A stretch of DNA of 44,880 nt, taken from Tetrahymena elliotti 4EA (Eukaryota > Ciliophora > Oligohymenophorea > Hymenostomatida > Tetrahymenidae). The stretch spans positions 14,538 to 59,417 of the forward strand of contig JH720407.1 of the NCBI GenBank assembly GCA_000231825.2, in the 5' to 3' direction. The notes beneath the pieces are model-generated. The model ran no database searches, had not been told where the DNA came from, and was given only the letters and a program-made list of their open reading frames with translations. Of this stretch, positions 11,835 through 23,002 are shown in pieces (within the stretch, counting starts at the first letter, position 1; each line of letters opens with the position of its first letter). The position numbers and the translations under genes were made by a program.

Positions 11835-13372
11835 ATGTAGAGATTAAAAAATTTTTCAAAGAACTTTAAAGACTTTGTTATCAACCCTCAAAGAAGAGAG
11901 GAAATCATTTTGGGATGGAGTAATTGATTAGCCATTAAATATTTTTATATCATTTAAAAATGAATGCAAATTGACATATTATTAGTGATGAAGTAGTATT
12001 TCTAAATTAATAAAATTTATATAAACAATTAGAAAATTCTAAGTAGTTTTCTCTTAAAAAAACTATTGCCTATTCAACTGGTTTATATATGGTGGGTGCT
12101 ACTTATTATTATTCTTAAACAAATGAAGACTTTTCAATTAAAGTAACTATCATTTTACTTTTTTATCTCACCTTTTCTCTTATTTAATCATTTATTAAAA
12201 TTAAAAGATGGATTTTGCTCGTAATGTGAGCAGATTTTCAGGATGGGTTTCCAGCTAACACATTCCAGTAGGTTTAAGAAAAACTCTATTTGGAGCATTT
12301 GCAAAATCTTACAATGTCATTGAAAATGATATGATTGAACCTTTTGAAAATTATGAAACTTTTAACTAATTTTTCACTCGTAGAGTTAAACCTCGTGATA
12401 TTGATAGCAATGATGAAGTTATTGTATCTCCTGCAGATTCTAAAATTTTAACTATTTCTGAAGTTAAGGGAGATTCAAACATTTTAGTCAAAGGAATTAA
12501 CTATAAAATGGGTGAATTTTTAACTGGTAATAAAAGTGTTGTCTTAGATAACGATTTATTCTAAACACTTAAGCTTAGAGATCCTGAATCAAAGATATAC
12601 TAAGCAATCTTCTACTTAAACCCAGGAGATTATCATAGATATCACTCCCCTACAAAATTAATTGCAAAAAGAAGAAATCACATTCTTGGTTACCTTGCTC
12701 CTGTCAAGGAATCATACATTTCAAAATATGAAGTAAAATTCTTGATTATTAATATGAACATTCTAATAATATCTTCTTTTAATTTCATTAATAGAGAGTT
12801 TATGAAGGTAATGAAAGAGTTGCTTTGTTTGGTGAATGGAAGCATGGTTAATTTATTTAAGTTTATGTTGGAGCCACTAATGTTGGCTCAATGACTTTAG
12901 AATTTGATCCTGTAAATAGATTTATAAAGCAATTTAACTTATATAATAATTACAATATAATAATTAGGAATTGAAGACAAATTAAAAAATTGACTTAAAT
13001 TGGAAATAATTCAACAAAAGCAATGTTAAGAATTTTACAACTTAAAGTGATACAGATAAAGTAAATAAAACTGTAGAGCAAAGACCTGATCTTTAAGAGT
13101 TTGCTATTGAAGAATTATCAGTATTAAGTGACTTAGATAAAAAATAAAGCATTCCATCAATCTATAAATAGCTAGATAATGGAATCTTAGTTCCCAAAGG
13201 TGCTGAAATAGGTAGATTTAATTTAGGTTCAACTGTTGTTGTTTTCTTTGAAGCTAAAGGAGATTTACAATGGTTTGTTAAGGAAGGGGATAAAGTAAGA
13301 TATGGCCAACCTGTATGTTAAGTCGTACCCATTTAATAGCAACCTCAAAATAAAATCAATTAAAAGAGTTGA
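11835..13372 (+). CDS. PSD: phosphatidylserine decarboxylase, copy 1 (425 aa)
   Basis: Converts phosphatidylserine to phosphatidylethanolamine and CO2. Exons 11835-11919, 11997-12142, 12208-12732, 12795-12911 and 12968-13372; all phases agree. The first acceptor could be at 11993 instead of 11996, adding one residue. The N-terminus is basic and followed by a hydrophobic stretch (TIAYSTGLYMVGATYYY, about residues 49-65), as expected for an inner-mitochondrial or other membrane-anchored enzyme. Catalytic features are intact: SPADSK (Asp154), DYHRYHSP (His220 and His223) and NLGSTVVVFF. The LGST motif at residues 377-380 is where the proenzyme cleaves itself, turning Ser379 into the pyruvoyl prosthetic group and leaving a short alpha chain of about 47 residues. 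The beta chain also shows the family's FNQFFTRRVKP block. A paralogue lies at 19.5 kb. Confidence 0.92.
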
Positions 13373-13810
13373 TAATAGTAACACTGAATGTATTTGCATA
13401 TATATTTATTAGTTTAATTATGTATTTTAATTTTTTAAATTGAAAAAAACACCTTCAATTTTGCTTAAAAAATAGAGTTTGTTTGGAAATATATAAATTA
13501 ATATTTTAATAAATACTTTAATATTTTATTCATTTCATTTTTATTTGAATCCAGATTTTTAAAGTTTTTACATATTTTGGAAATTTGATAATATTTTAAC
13601 CTTAACTTTATGAAAAGAGTAAAAATGTATTAATCACAGTAGTGAGTGGTCAATGAGTGTAAATAAAAAATTAATCTTTTTATTTTGCCAGTAATAAATA
13701 ATTATTTTTGATAAATTTAAGAGAGTTTGATAATCAATATAAGAATTAAGTGTATCAAAAAAGTAATAATTTGCTGAGTTTTTTTTACATTTGATTAAAC
13801 ATTACTTTAA
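13373..13810. other. intergenic region
   Basis: A+T-rich, no feature seen. Separates PSD copy 1 from the two-span membrane protein gene on the same strand. Confidence 0.4.
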
Positions 13811-15816
13811 ATGTCTAAAATACTGAAGTCTTTAGATTTATTTCCTGCTCCTTTCTTTTTTAATCTATAAAATAATGAATAGAAAAGAAAGACAGCTATT
13901 GGAGGGGTCATATCTTTAACTGTTTTTTTACTATCGCTTAGTTATTTTACCTATATATGCTATTTGTACTTTAACAACAAGATTGATCCAACTGTAAATT
14001 AGTCATAAAAAGTTCTCAAAGAAAACTTTTTTATGACTATTTAAAATAACATCCTTGCTTTCTAAGTCTTCTTACCAAATGGACAAACCTTGGAACAATT
14101 TCAACATGAAAAAGGATTAACTTATATATTACCTACAGTTTCATATAAGTATCCTGATCCAAATGATAGCAATTAGACTAAATCAACATCTATCAATTTA
14201 ATACAATGTACTGATCCTGATTTAGAATCGTTTTATTGCTTTGATTTTAGCCCAATTAGTAATATGTAAAATTAAATGGATATGGGATATGACGCAGCCT
14301 TTTTAGGTAGGTATATGTTTGAAATGTCTATTATTATTTGTGATACAAATGTTTTTGGTACTTCTTTAAATTGTGCAAGTGAATAATAATTTAGATAAGA
14401 CTTTCTTAGAATAGCTACAAATTTCTTAGTAAAAATAACAACCTAATATTACAATACTTAAAATAAATAATTTGAAAAATTTACCAGAAATTAATTAGTT
14501 TAAATGTCTGATGGTCTGACTTCGGTATTTTAAATTAATCTTCAAAGAACTAGTCAACAAATTACTTCAGGATTCTTATTTTAGTAAAAGTAATATAATA
14601 CATTTTTTTCTGATTTCTCTATTAGAGATATCTACTTTACAAAAGAATTTATTTTTGAAGAGTATGGAAGGACATTTAACCTATTGAACGTATTCTAATT
14701 CTAAATTGGTAATGTAGAAGTACAACAAAAGATTTAGTATCCTCTCTTTACTTATGTCTTAGCTTAATTTGCAAGTGTTTTTAATGTCTTGCTAATTCTT
14801 GGGATTATTGGATAGCTTTTTTCATAAAACTAGCTTATCCTTGACTTTGCTGAAATTCAACTTAAATCTTACTTTAAAGCATCTGCTTATAATATTTTGA
14901 AGCAGATAAATCTCAAAAAGATGAAAGTAGAAGATTCTTCACTCTCAAAGCGTTTAGCTAATATTTATTTCAAAATTAAAAATAAATCTTTTTTACCTTA
15001 TTTTAATAATTATTTGAATATAAATCTTTTCAAAAGGTAAATAAATTTATTTTATTTACTTATTTGTTATTTATTTTAATAAACAATAGGTTAAAGATAT
15101 TGATAATGGCTAGATTTTTTGATTAATAGATGGGTGAAAAGGATTCATCATAGATAAAGCTTTTTAAAGAGCTAATTAATGAAACTCAAAAGCAACTCAG
15201 TATTAATGAATTGTAAAAAGAATTAATGCAAATGAAGATTATTTTAAGATTATTACTATCAACTGAGTAATTTGCAGCATTACAACTATGTGGTTACTTT
15301 ATAAACAGTGAAAAACAACTTACACCAAGTGAAATAAATCCAGTAAAATAAAGTTAAAGGATGTAAGATATTTAGAATTAAGTTAAGATATCAAATAAAG
15401 AGTCAGAGAGAAATTAAATTGAAGAAAATTAAAACATTATAGAAAGCTGCTAATAAAATTCTGAAAAAAAATATAATTAAATAGAGAATATGAACAAATG
15501 TATCTTAAGCAATGAAAATATAGTTGATGATACTAATCAAAAAGACAGTCAAAATTCAAAAATATAATCATTAATATAAAAGAATATGACATTTAGAATA
15601 GATGATAATGATTTTTCATAAAATGTTTAGTTAAATGAAAATGTTTTCCAAAAAAATCCATAAAACCACTTGGATTCTATTTATAAAGTAGAAAATAATA
15701 TTCATTACTTTGAATAAAGCATCTCAAGATTTTTAGATTCAAAATATTCTAAATCTGAACTTGATAAGAGAATTCTAAGTTGCATGATTGGGTTTGATGA
15801 AAAAGAACTTGGTTGA
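13811..15816 (+). CDS. ciliate-type two-span membrane protein, 650 aa
   Basis: Exons 13811-15036 and 15090-15816 flank a 53-nt intron; phase 2 agrees. Residues about 27-53 form a first membrane span (AIGGVISLTVFLLSLSYF and following) after a short N-terminus, LKSLDLFPAPFFFN, of a kind that I associate with large families of ciliate membrane proteins. A region of about 280 residues rich in beta strands, Asn and Gln follows and is presumably extracytoplasmic. A second span lies near residues 318-345 (VFNVLLILGIIGQLFS). The C-terminal 300 residues are polar, Gln/Asn/Glu-rich and probably cytosolic and disordered, ending GFDEKELG. I know no biochemical function for this architecture. The gene is convergent with the sirtuin gene, the two stops being about 250 bp apart. 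Confidence 0.8.
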
Positions 15817-16068
15817 AAATCCATAATAAGACATCAAATTAAATAACTAAACTACTTTTTTTGTTTAAATTTTCCATAATTTGTTCTTTAATTTTATTCT
15901 AAAAATTGTCAACAAAGCTTTAAAGAAAAGATGATGTTTATTAAAATATAAAAAGTTAAAAACAAGATACTTTTTTTTACTTTTTAAATTATTTTAAAAA
16001 AATCATATCAAAATTAGATATTTTAAAAAGAAATGCTTAAAAAATATTCAATTAATTATGAAAAATTA

Positions 16069-17318
16069 TCATATCAAATATTTTTAAATTTATGTAATTG
16101 CTTCTAGAGCTCCTTCTTTTAGAGCATAAAAAGCTTTGTTTTCTGAGTTCTTTTGTTCTTTCCATCCAAATGGTGGGCCATAATCTCTTGGATTAACTCT
16201 GATGAAGTGAATATTCCTGATTAAGAAAAGTGTTATATTTGATCGCTTTAGTAATTTTTTACTTGAATGTTGAAAATAACTATTCTCCCATCATTCTTAT
16301 AGTTGCTACTGCTTAACCTGCTCCAAATTCTAAAAGAACAATCTTATCTCTTTTAAACAAAATAAAAAAGAATATTTTATAATTAAATTAATAAATTACT
16401 CTGAAGTTAATTCATTTCTAAACTGTAAAAATCTATCTTCCTATTCATCGACTCTGTCTGACATAAAAGAATAGTCCCCAAACATCAAAATATTAGGACG
16501 TACCGTTACATTCACACAGTTTTTGCAATTAGGAAGAGGGTCTTTAGCTTCAAATGTACTTATGTCATATATTACATTATACCCTTTTTAATTAAACAAA
16601 ATAAAGAAATTATATACATCATATTAATTTACTTACCATCAGCAGAGTAAATTCTTTAACAACTTCTACATTACATAAAATTTATTGAGCCATGGACTTC
16701 AAAAACACTCTAATCATTAAACCCTGATATGATAAATTTTAACAATTTAATTAGAATTTGTAGAATATGTGGTTTAATTTATTTAACCTGCTTTTTAGAA
16801 ATGACCATCAACATTTGATGTGACTACAAAACTTTTTTTATTTTAACTCCATGCTTTTAAAATTTAAAAGCCTTAATGGGGTTATGTATCTCTGTATAGA
16901 TGCAGTCTATGTCCATAAAATCCCCAAAAGAGGTCTTCAATTTAGTGAAAAAATAAACAATTATTTGTTAATCATGTGATAATATTGTTTACTAGGGTGG
17001 CTATTTTGTTTATTAAGATAAATTTATATACTTAATTATTTATATCAATTAATACTCTTCTAAAAATCTTGGATTAGCACACTCTGTGAAACTGAATTTA
17101 TCTCTAAAAGGTATGTAATTTTTCCAAAATCCTTCCATATTTATATTACAATAGAAAGTTAATAATGTTGATTAAATCCTTTGGGATCATTAAATACCTT
17201 CCTTTCCTCTAAAATCTGGTAATCCAGAATCTACTCCCATCCCTGCCCCTGCTGTAACTATTAGACAGCTAGCGTTTTGAATTTTCTTTGCTACTAATTG
17301 ATGTAAATTAGTTTACAT
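16069..17318 (-). CDS. NAD-dependent protein deacylase, Sir2 (sirtuin) family, 279 aa, eight exons
   Basis: Sirtuins remove acyl groups from lysine using NAD. Exons, 5' to 3': 17198-17318, 17056-17131, 16993-17000 (8 nt), 16788-16934, 16637-16723, 16400-16583, 16281-16349, 16069-16216. The sum is 280 codons including TGA. Visible motifs: the NAD-binding GAGMGVDSGLPDFRG (residues 24-38), SNVDGHFQKAG, the catalytic His in FEVHGS, two Cys-x2-Cys zinc pairs (CRSC, CKNC), RPNILMFGD and the FGAGQAVATIR block. The forms FWGFYGHRLHLYRDTQPH and TSNVDGHFQKAG are, from memory, those of a mainly bacterial sirtuin group rather than nuclear Sir2 or SIRT1, so bacterial origin is possible but the seven introns show long residence in the ciliate. 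No targeting peptide is evident. The 8-nt exon is needed to keep the frame. Confidence 0.88.
16993..17000 (-). other. 8-nt microexon of the sirtuin gene
   Basis: The 8 bases (CCACCCTA on the coding strand) lie between a 55-nt intron (17001-17055, GTATTA..AAATAG) and a 58-nt intron (16935-16992, GTAAAC..TTGAAG). Joining exon 2 directly to the next long exon shifts the frame. Including the microexon gives RFLEDHPNLFWGFYGHR, the sequence expected in this sirtuin group (ANPR-x-DP-x-L-AWGFYGHR). Both introns have normal ends and lengths. Confidence 0.75.
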
Positions 17319-18509
17319 ATTAATTTTAGCTGGATATCAATCAAAAAGATCTAACTAATTTAATTAAAATAGAGAATCCTTTTCAATTTGTTGAAATAAA
17401 ATAAATACTAATTATAATTCATTCAATAGACAAATATTTTCTTGGAAACAGAGCATTTAACATTTATTTATTATTTCTAAAAAAAAATTTATAAATTTTT
17501 ATAATGAGTAATAATTATATTTTAATTTTCACTAAAGTCTTACACTTATGTAAGCTATCTATCTATTTGAAATTTGTTGTTTTACTTCAACTTAATTGCC
17601 AAAATAATCTTAATTGAAGAATAAATTTATAATTTAGTGGATTTCAATTTCTAAATAACAATTTTTTTTTCTATTTTAAGACTTTCAAAAATTAGTGGAT
17701 TTATGATGTTCAGAACAAAAAAATTATGTAAAACAATTAATCTCTTTTTTAGTATAGTAAAAGTGATACAAAACTTTAAAAATATTTTGATTACCAATTT
17801 TCTTTCCCATTTATTTTAGCATTTCTTTAAATGAAAATTAGGATAACTTTACAGCATATGGTTATAGATTAACACTAGATCATCAAATATTTTAATGGAG
17901 AAGTAGATATCATATGTAAATTACTTTAAAGAAAATGACATAAAAATAGGTGACAAATTTAACCATAATTATAATTTGAGATTGTTGCATGTTGCAAAAT
18001 GTTTACGTCATCAAAAATGATGTTTTAATCAAATCTAAATGAAGTTTTCTTTATTTCTTAAATTTTCAAAATTATAATGTAAAACCTTTACACGTACTTT
18101 AGTTTTGGTTAAAAATAGTGACTTAAATATTTATCTACCAAAGGACACGCAGGTAATGATTTCATTATTTGAATTGAGGAATTATGGCTAAAATTGAAGG
18201 GAAAAGAACAATTTTTGTAAGAAATGTGTAAATAAGTAAAGTTATCAAGAATGTAAGATAATTTCAATTAAAAAATTAAATTAGATAATATTTATTACGG
18301 ACTATGGTTTTAATTAGAAAAAAAGAAAGATTTCAGATGAAATGCGATTCTTTCACATAATCTAATTCAAATTAAGTTTAAATATAATTATAATAATATT
18401 AAGATTCTAGTGCCATTAAATACTACTTAACTTATCTGATTATTAAAATTATAATATTTTAAATCTCACAATTCTCTGAACTTTCAACCGAGTTTCTCAA
18501 CTTAAAAAA
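17319..18509. other. intergenic region between divergent genes
   Basis: Upstream of both the sirtuin gene (-) and the small membrane protein gene (+). Apart from the leader relic at 17884-17919 I see no supported coding frame; the frame that starts at the relic's ATG reaches TGA after about 20 codons. Confidence 0.45.
17884..17919 (+). repeat. decayed copy of the leader of the 104-residue gene
   Basis: The bases ATATTTTAATGGAGAAG, TAGATA and then ATATGTAAA match those immediately before and across the start codon of the gene at 11141 (ATATTTTAAAGGAGAAG, TAGATA, ATATGTAAA) with only a few differences. The downstream frame is not conserved. Because a second PSD gene follows at 19.5 kb, as one follows the intact copy, this looks like the eroded left part of a duplicated segment. 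Confidence 0.5.
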
Positions 18510-19313
18510 ATGTTTCTAGTCTACTTATTACCTTTAATTTGTGTAATTATGCAAGGTACATTCAGCTATAAATTGGCTTTTATCAACAATAATTTATAAT
18601 TTGAAAATTAATGCATTTTTATAATAAAAGTTCTTTGCGAAGCCACTACTGTAGGCTCACCCTTAAAAACTAACAAAACAAATGAAGTTGGTATCGTACC
18701 TGAAGAAGAAAATATTTTAAGCTACTTTTTTGATGGAAATACAGATCCCGGCTAGACTTCCTTCATCTCTTAGATATTCAGCAATTTTTCTTTCAATTTC
18801 GGATTCTTCAACTTGCAAGGTATTCACTTAGAAAAATTTTTGATATAAAAAATTACATTGTATTTTTATTAATAAAATAGATGCTAAGCAAGATGTTGCA
18901 GGTCTCAAATAAGATGGATCTACTGATATGCAATAGATGGTTGGTTATGTATTAATATCTATAGTTCCTATAGCAGGTCTTTCCCTTTACTTTTTAATGT
19001 CGCTTAAAAAAAATCTATCAATTAAGGTAAAATATTATAAAATAAAATATATTTTTGATCATCTTGATGGTCATTTATTTAAGTTGAACAATTGTAAAAG
19101 ATAAATAAAATGCAAAAATTGTTCAAAGTTAATTAAGACACAAATGGAACAAGAAAATTGAGAATTGGGAGAAATATAAATAGAAAAACAATTGAAAAGC
19201 TTTTCTTAGTAAATCAAATTATTACAGAAAATAAAGATTTAGAGTTATTATTGAAGTATAATCTTGCTTTGGGTTGGGTGTGTTCTAAAAATGGGAAAAG
19301 TTAAGCAAGTTGA
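18510..19313 (+). CDS. small type I membrane protein, 197 aa, four exons
   Basis: Exons 18510-18555, 18631-18819, 18881-19026 and 19101-19313; all phases agree. The product begins with a signal peptide (MFLVYLLPLICVIMQVLC), has a luminal segment rich in acidic and Phe/Asn residues (EENILSYFFDGNTDPG, FNFGFFNLQ), then one membrane span (MVGYVLISIVPIAGLSLYF) followed by a basic cytosolic tail (KKNLSIKINKMQKLFK). I do not recognise the family. The last exon is uncertain: its frame stops at 19311, but a neighbouring frame continues with convincing sequence (VDNSYENQIIKVLEDLDDI) to TGA at 19522-19524. A missed intron, for example with a donor after 19210, or a one-base shift could connect them. Confidence 0.55.
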
Positions 19314-19524
19314 TAATTCATATGAAAATTAAATTATAAAGGTGTTAGAAGATTTGGATGATATAATATCAAATAGAAAGTATTAATTACTATGTGGAAG
19401 CTAGATAATTAATATTCTTTGGTTGATTATTAATTAATATTTAATCAATCAATATCCTCAAATTATTCTAAGTTTTCTCAAAAAATTCATTTAAGAGATT
19501 TAAAATGATGCAAAGAGTTATTGA
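19314..19524 (+). other. open frame that probably continues the preceding gene
   Basis: From about 19290 the frame reads MGKVKQVDNSYENQ, then EDLDDIISNRKYQLL, INILWLIINQYLINQYPQ and SFLKKFIQEIQNDAKSY before TGA. The alternation of charged and hydrophobic residues is protein-like. It is one frame away from the last exon of the 197-residue model. Candidate introns that would link them directly are only 28-29 nt, shorter than others here, so the junction is left open. Confidence 0.4.
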
Positions 19525-19533
19525 ATTAAAATA

Positions 19534-21084
19534 ATGAATTGGTTCAAATAAAATCAATAGAAACTAAGACAGAGATTATTTTTAAATTTAGTTTTTGGTA
19601 TTAATTTTAGATGTAAATATAAACTAAATCAATTAATCAATCATTCATTATTCTATCTAATGAAAACAATCTAGTTTGATTGAAATTACATAAATTTATA
19701 ATAAAAAATATAAATAATACGCAATCTGGTTTATTAATAATATTTTTTTTAATTACAGCTCTCAGTAGGCAGATAAGTGAGTAACATAACAGGAATAGTT
19801 ACTAGAATTAAAATTCCCTACTTTTTGAGGTATTTCTTTAATTTTTGATTCTATTATTTTACTGCTAACATTTTGAAGCCAAACTTTAACATTTTTTTGT
19901 ATTTCATTAAAAAGAACTCCTATTTATAAATCATTTTCAAGATTATACAATGTAATTGAAGAAGACATTGTTAAGGAATTAGCTGAATTTAAAACTTTTA
20001 ATGAATTTTTTACTCGTCAAATTAAATAAAGATACATTGATCCTAATCCTAAAATCATAGTAAGTCCAGCTGATTCACTTTGTTTGAATATATCTGAAAT
20101 TTAAGGTGATGAAAATCTTCTAGTTAAAGGAATTAATTACAAACTAGGTGAATTTTTGACAGGAGTTAAAAACTACAAGTTGCAAGATGAGGCATTTTAA
20201 TCCATGAAAATAAATCCTAATAAAAGCTAATCTAAAATTTACCAAGCAATCTTCTACTTAAACCCTGGCGATTATCATAGATATCATTCTAGTGCTGATA
20301 TAACTTTCACAAAAAGAAATCACATTGTCGGATATCTAGCTCCAGTAAAAGTATCTTACATTTCTAAATATGAAGTAATCAAATCTGAATTAATTATTGT
20401 TAAAATTATCATTTATGCAAAATAATTAGTTAATCATAAAATCATTTTTTTATATTTTTTAATTTAAGAAAAATCTAAAATTTCTTTAAATCAAGATAAA
20501 AACATATTTCAAAGAAAGAAATATTTTCAAAATATTAAAATTTTTTAATGCTGAAAAGCGTTTTTGTCGACAATTTTTATAACTTAGATGAATTCTTGAC
20601 AAATTATGAATTATGATTTTATTTTTAATCAAAGGGTGTCTATGAAAATAATGAAAGAGTTGCTCTTTTTGGTGAATACAATCAAGGCTTTTTTTCTATG
20701 GTTTTTGTTGGAGCTACTAATGTAGGATCAATGACTGTTAACTTTGATAAAGTAAAATATTATTTCATAAGCTAATATTTATTTTTAAATTAATAGGATG
20801 TCAAAACAAACTAACCTTTGGACAATAAATTTGAGTAAAAACTTACTAAACATTACAGCATTGAAAACTGCAATGAGGAGATACTTTAAAATGAAAGATT
20901 AGATTATGATAAAAGGTATGAACGCTTACCTAATGGATTTAAGGTATCAAAAGGAGAAGAAATTGGTTAATTCAATATGGGTTCAACTGTTGTTATCTTT
21001 TTTGAAGCTCAAGGTAATCCTAAGCTTTTAATCTAAAAAGGATAAAAAGTTCGTATGGGATAACCAATAGTTCAACTTGAATGA
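19534..21084 (+). CDS. PSD: phosphatidylserine decarboxylase, copy 2 (335 aa)
   Basis: Exons 19534-19612, 19766-19829, 19915-20374, 20635-20751 and 20797-21084; phases agree and the last intron positions match copy 1. The catalytic set is intact: [14 protein letters not shown] and [10 protein letters not shown], with self-cleavage expected between Gly301 and Ser302. The alpha chain would be about 34 residues, shorter than in copy 1. The N-terminus ([19 protein letters not shown]) is short and only partly hydrophobic, so a different membrane or location from copy 1 is possible. Intron history differs: an 85-nt intron (19830-19914) splits sequence that is uninterrupted in copy 1, and the intron after YISKYE is 260 nt here against 62 nt there. 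The first exon is the least certain part. Product: phosphatidylethanolamine from phosphatidylserine. Confidence 0.88.
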
Positions 21085-21580
21085 ATTTTAAATATGAAAA
21101 ATAATCTCTAATTTTTGAAAAATAAAATAAAATTAATTTTTTAATTTAAGTAAAATATTTATATACCTTATCACATTTTAATTAAACAATTTTAAAAAAA
21201 TATTATTAGTTTTACTTTTTTTTTTAATGAAATTTAATCTTTTAAAAATTAATATTTGTAAAGAAAAGAGTTAGCAAAAAATATAGTAAATTTAATTTAT
21301 TTAATATATTTGCGATTTTTGTGAGATTAATTAATACATTAGAAATTACATTATTAGATATTTATTTAGGTTCTATGAATAAAATATTTCTAAATTTTAA
21401 ATATATTGAAGCAAAGATAAAATATAATCTTTCAAATAGATAAATTGCTGATAAACTAGAATTATTTAATTAGTGAAATGTTAAATATCTTTTCTTTTAT
21501 TAAATTTAAAAATCAATTAATTTGAGTGACTCAATAAATATCTTTTTAAGCTTGATAAGTCTACCTAATTTGTATAAAAA
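21085..21580. other. intergenic region
   Basis: A+T-rich, no supported feature; separates PSD copy 2 from the next plus-strand gene. Confidence 0.4.
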
Positions 21581-23002
21581 ATGAGTGTGCTTTATAAGGA
21601 AAACAATAGATTTTTAATTAGATATATTTAAAACAGTGATGTATCTTGTTATATAGATCCAGTGATTTCTATTTTAATCAAATTAATCAACAATCATAAT
21701 GAGACTTTCATCTAATTTATTGGTGAAAACTCTTTTCTTACCCATGATGTTCAAAAAATAATTGATTTATTAGATATTAGAGTAGGGTTTTTTAAATATT
21801 ACATTATGAATCCAGTAGTTTAATCAAAGTTTTTATACTATAATACTTTTGAAGCCTTTCTTCTATGTAGGACGATAAGAGATTTTAGTTAAATAGGAGA
21901 AAGCTTTTCTGTTTAAGAGAAAATAAATTTTATAAAAGAAGGAGAAGAATTAGTTTATTCTAAGATAAAAGAACTTTGTATTGAGTTTACAACATAAAAT
22001 TTAAAATAGTTGATTAATTTCTCAGAATTAATTGAAAGTATTTATGACAATTACTTAAAAGATAATATGGATTTGTTTCTGAGTGATAAATTCTATCTTA
22101 ATTTTGTTAATATTAAAAGTTCTTTTTATGATTTTTAGGCCTTTAATGATAGTTATGTTTTAGAATTATCTGATAGAAATTTAGTTTAAAATTAGCTCTG
22201 CCAAACGAAAGATGAAATAGTAGTAAATCAAATAATTTTGTGTGACTTTTCTCCCTCCTTCAGTTATTTTAAAAATGGAATCTTTTAAGATAAGAAAAAT
22301 AATTTTCTAATAGTGACAACAAGTGTATTAGATGAGTAACATATTGATTCATTTTATTCTTTACAGAATATTTTTATCATATGTAATGTATAGCTTAAAC
22401 ATATTAGAGAGTTATCTTTTTTATTCTCTCTTAAAGTAAATCAGTCTCTGAGTGATATCTAAAAAAATATTAATTTTTAAAATGGAGATATTAATTTTAG
22501 TATGAAGCTTCTCTTTAGATAAAATATTGAGTACAATAGAAGAGAAAGTGAACTTTTTTATCTAAAGAATAGGATGCCTTTACTTATTTAATCTTAAAAT
22601 AAAATGTAAACAAAAAAGAGATAAATTTTGTCTACTGTGATATCTGTACCCTCTAGCTTAACTCATAAATAATAATCCATAAGCCAACAGATTTAAAAAT
22701 AATTTAAAAAATTACAAAGTATATATAAAACTAGAAAGTTAGTTAAAGGATGTGGGTAATTTGAAAAGGAACTTTCCTAAAGCTTAAAAAACAATATAAA
22801 AGAAAATCCTTACTTATTGATATCCTGTCAAATTTTAAGTGATTATAATAGCTATATGACAGCTTAATAAACTCTTTCAGTTAGCTAATAATTTTATGAT
22901 GATTACAAATAGAAAAAACAGATTATTTAAAAAGTAAATTAGATATTGAAGCTATACATTCTAACGCCACTAGAAATACAATATTTTGTTTAAAAAAAAT
23001 GA
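21581..23002 (+). CDS. hypothetical protein, possibly a divergent TCP-1/BBS-type chaperonin-like protein, 473 aa
   Basis: Single exon, ATG 21581 to TGA 23000-23002. The N-terminal half is a regular alternation of helices (INNHNETFIQFIGENSFLTH, QEKINFIKEGEELVYSKIKE). The middle has a beta-rich segment with IILCDFSPSFSYFKNG and FIICNVQLKHIRELSF. Near residue 395 the sequence KGCGQFEKELSQSLKNNI followed by NPYLLISCQILSDYN resembles the GGG-x-x-E-x-x-L block that opens the last part of TCP-1/CCT subunits and their relatives BBS6, BBS10 and BBS12. The ATP-hydrolysis GDGTT motif is absent, as it can be in BBS-type relatives. The assignment rests on this one block and is weak. If correct, a role in assembling a ciliary complex would follow. 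Confidence 0.6.
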
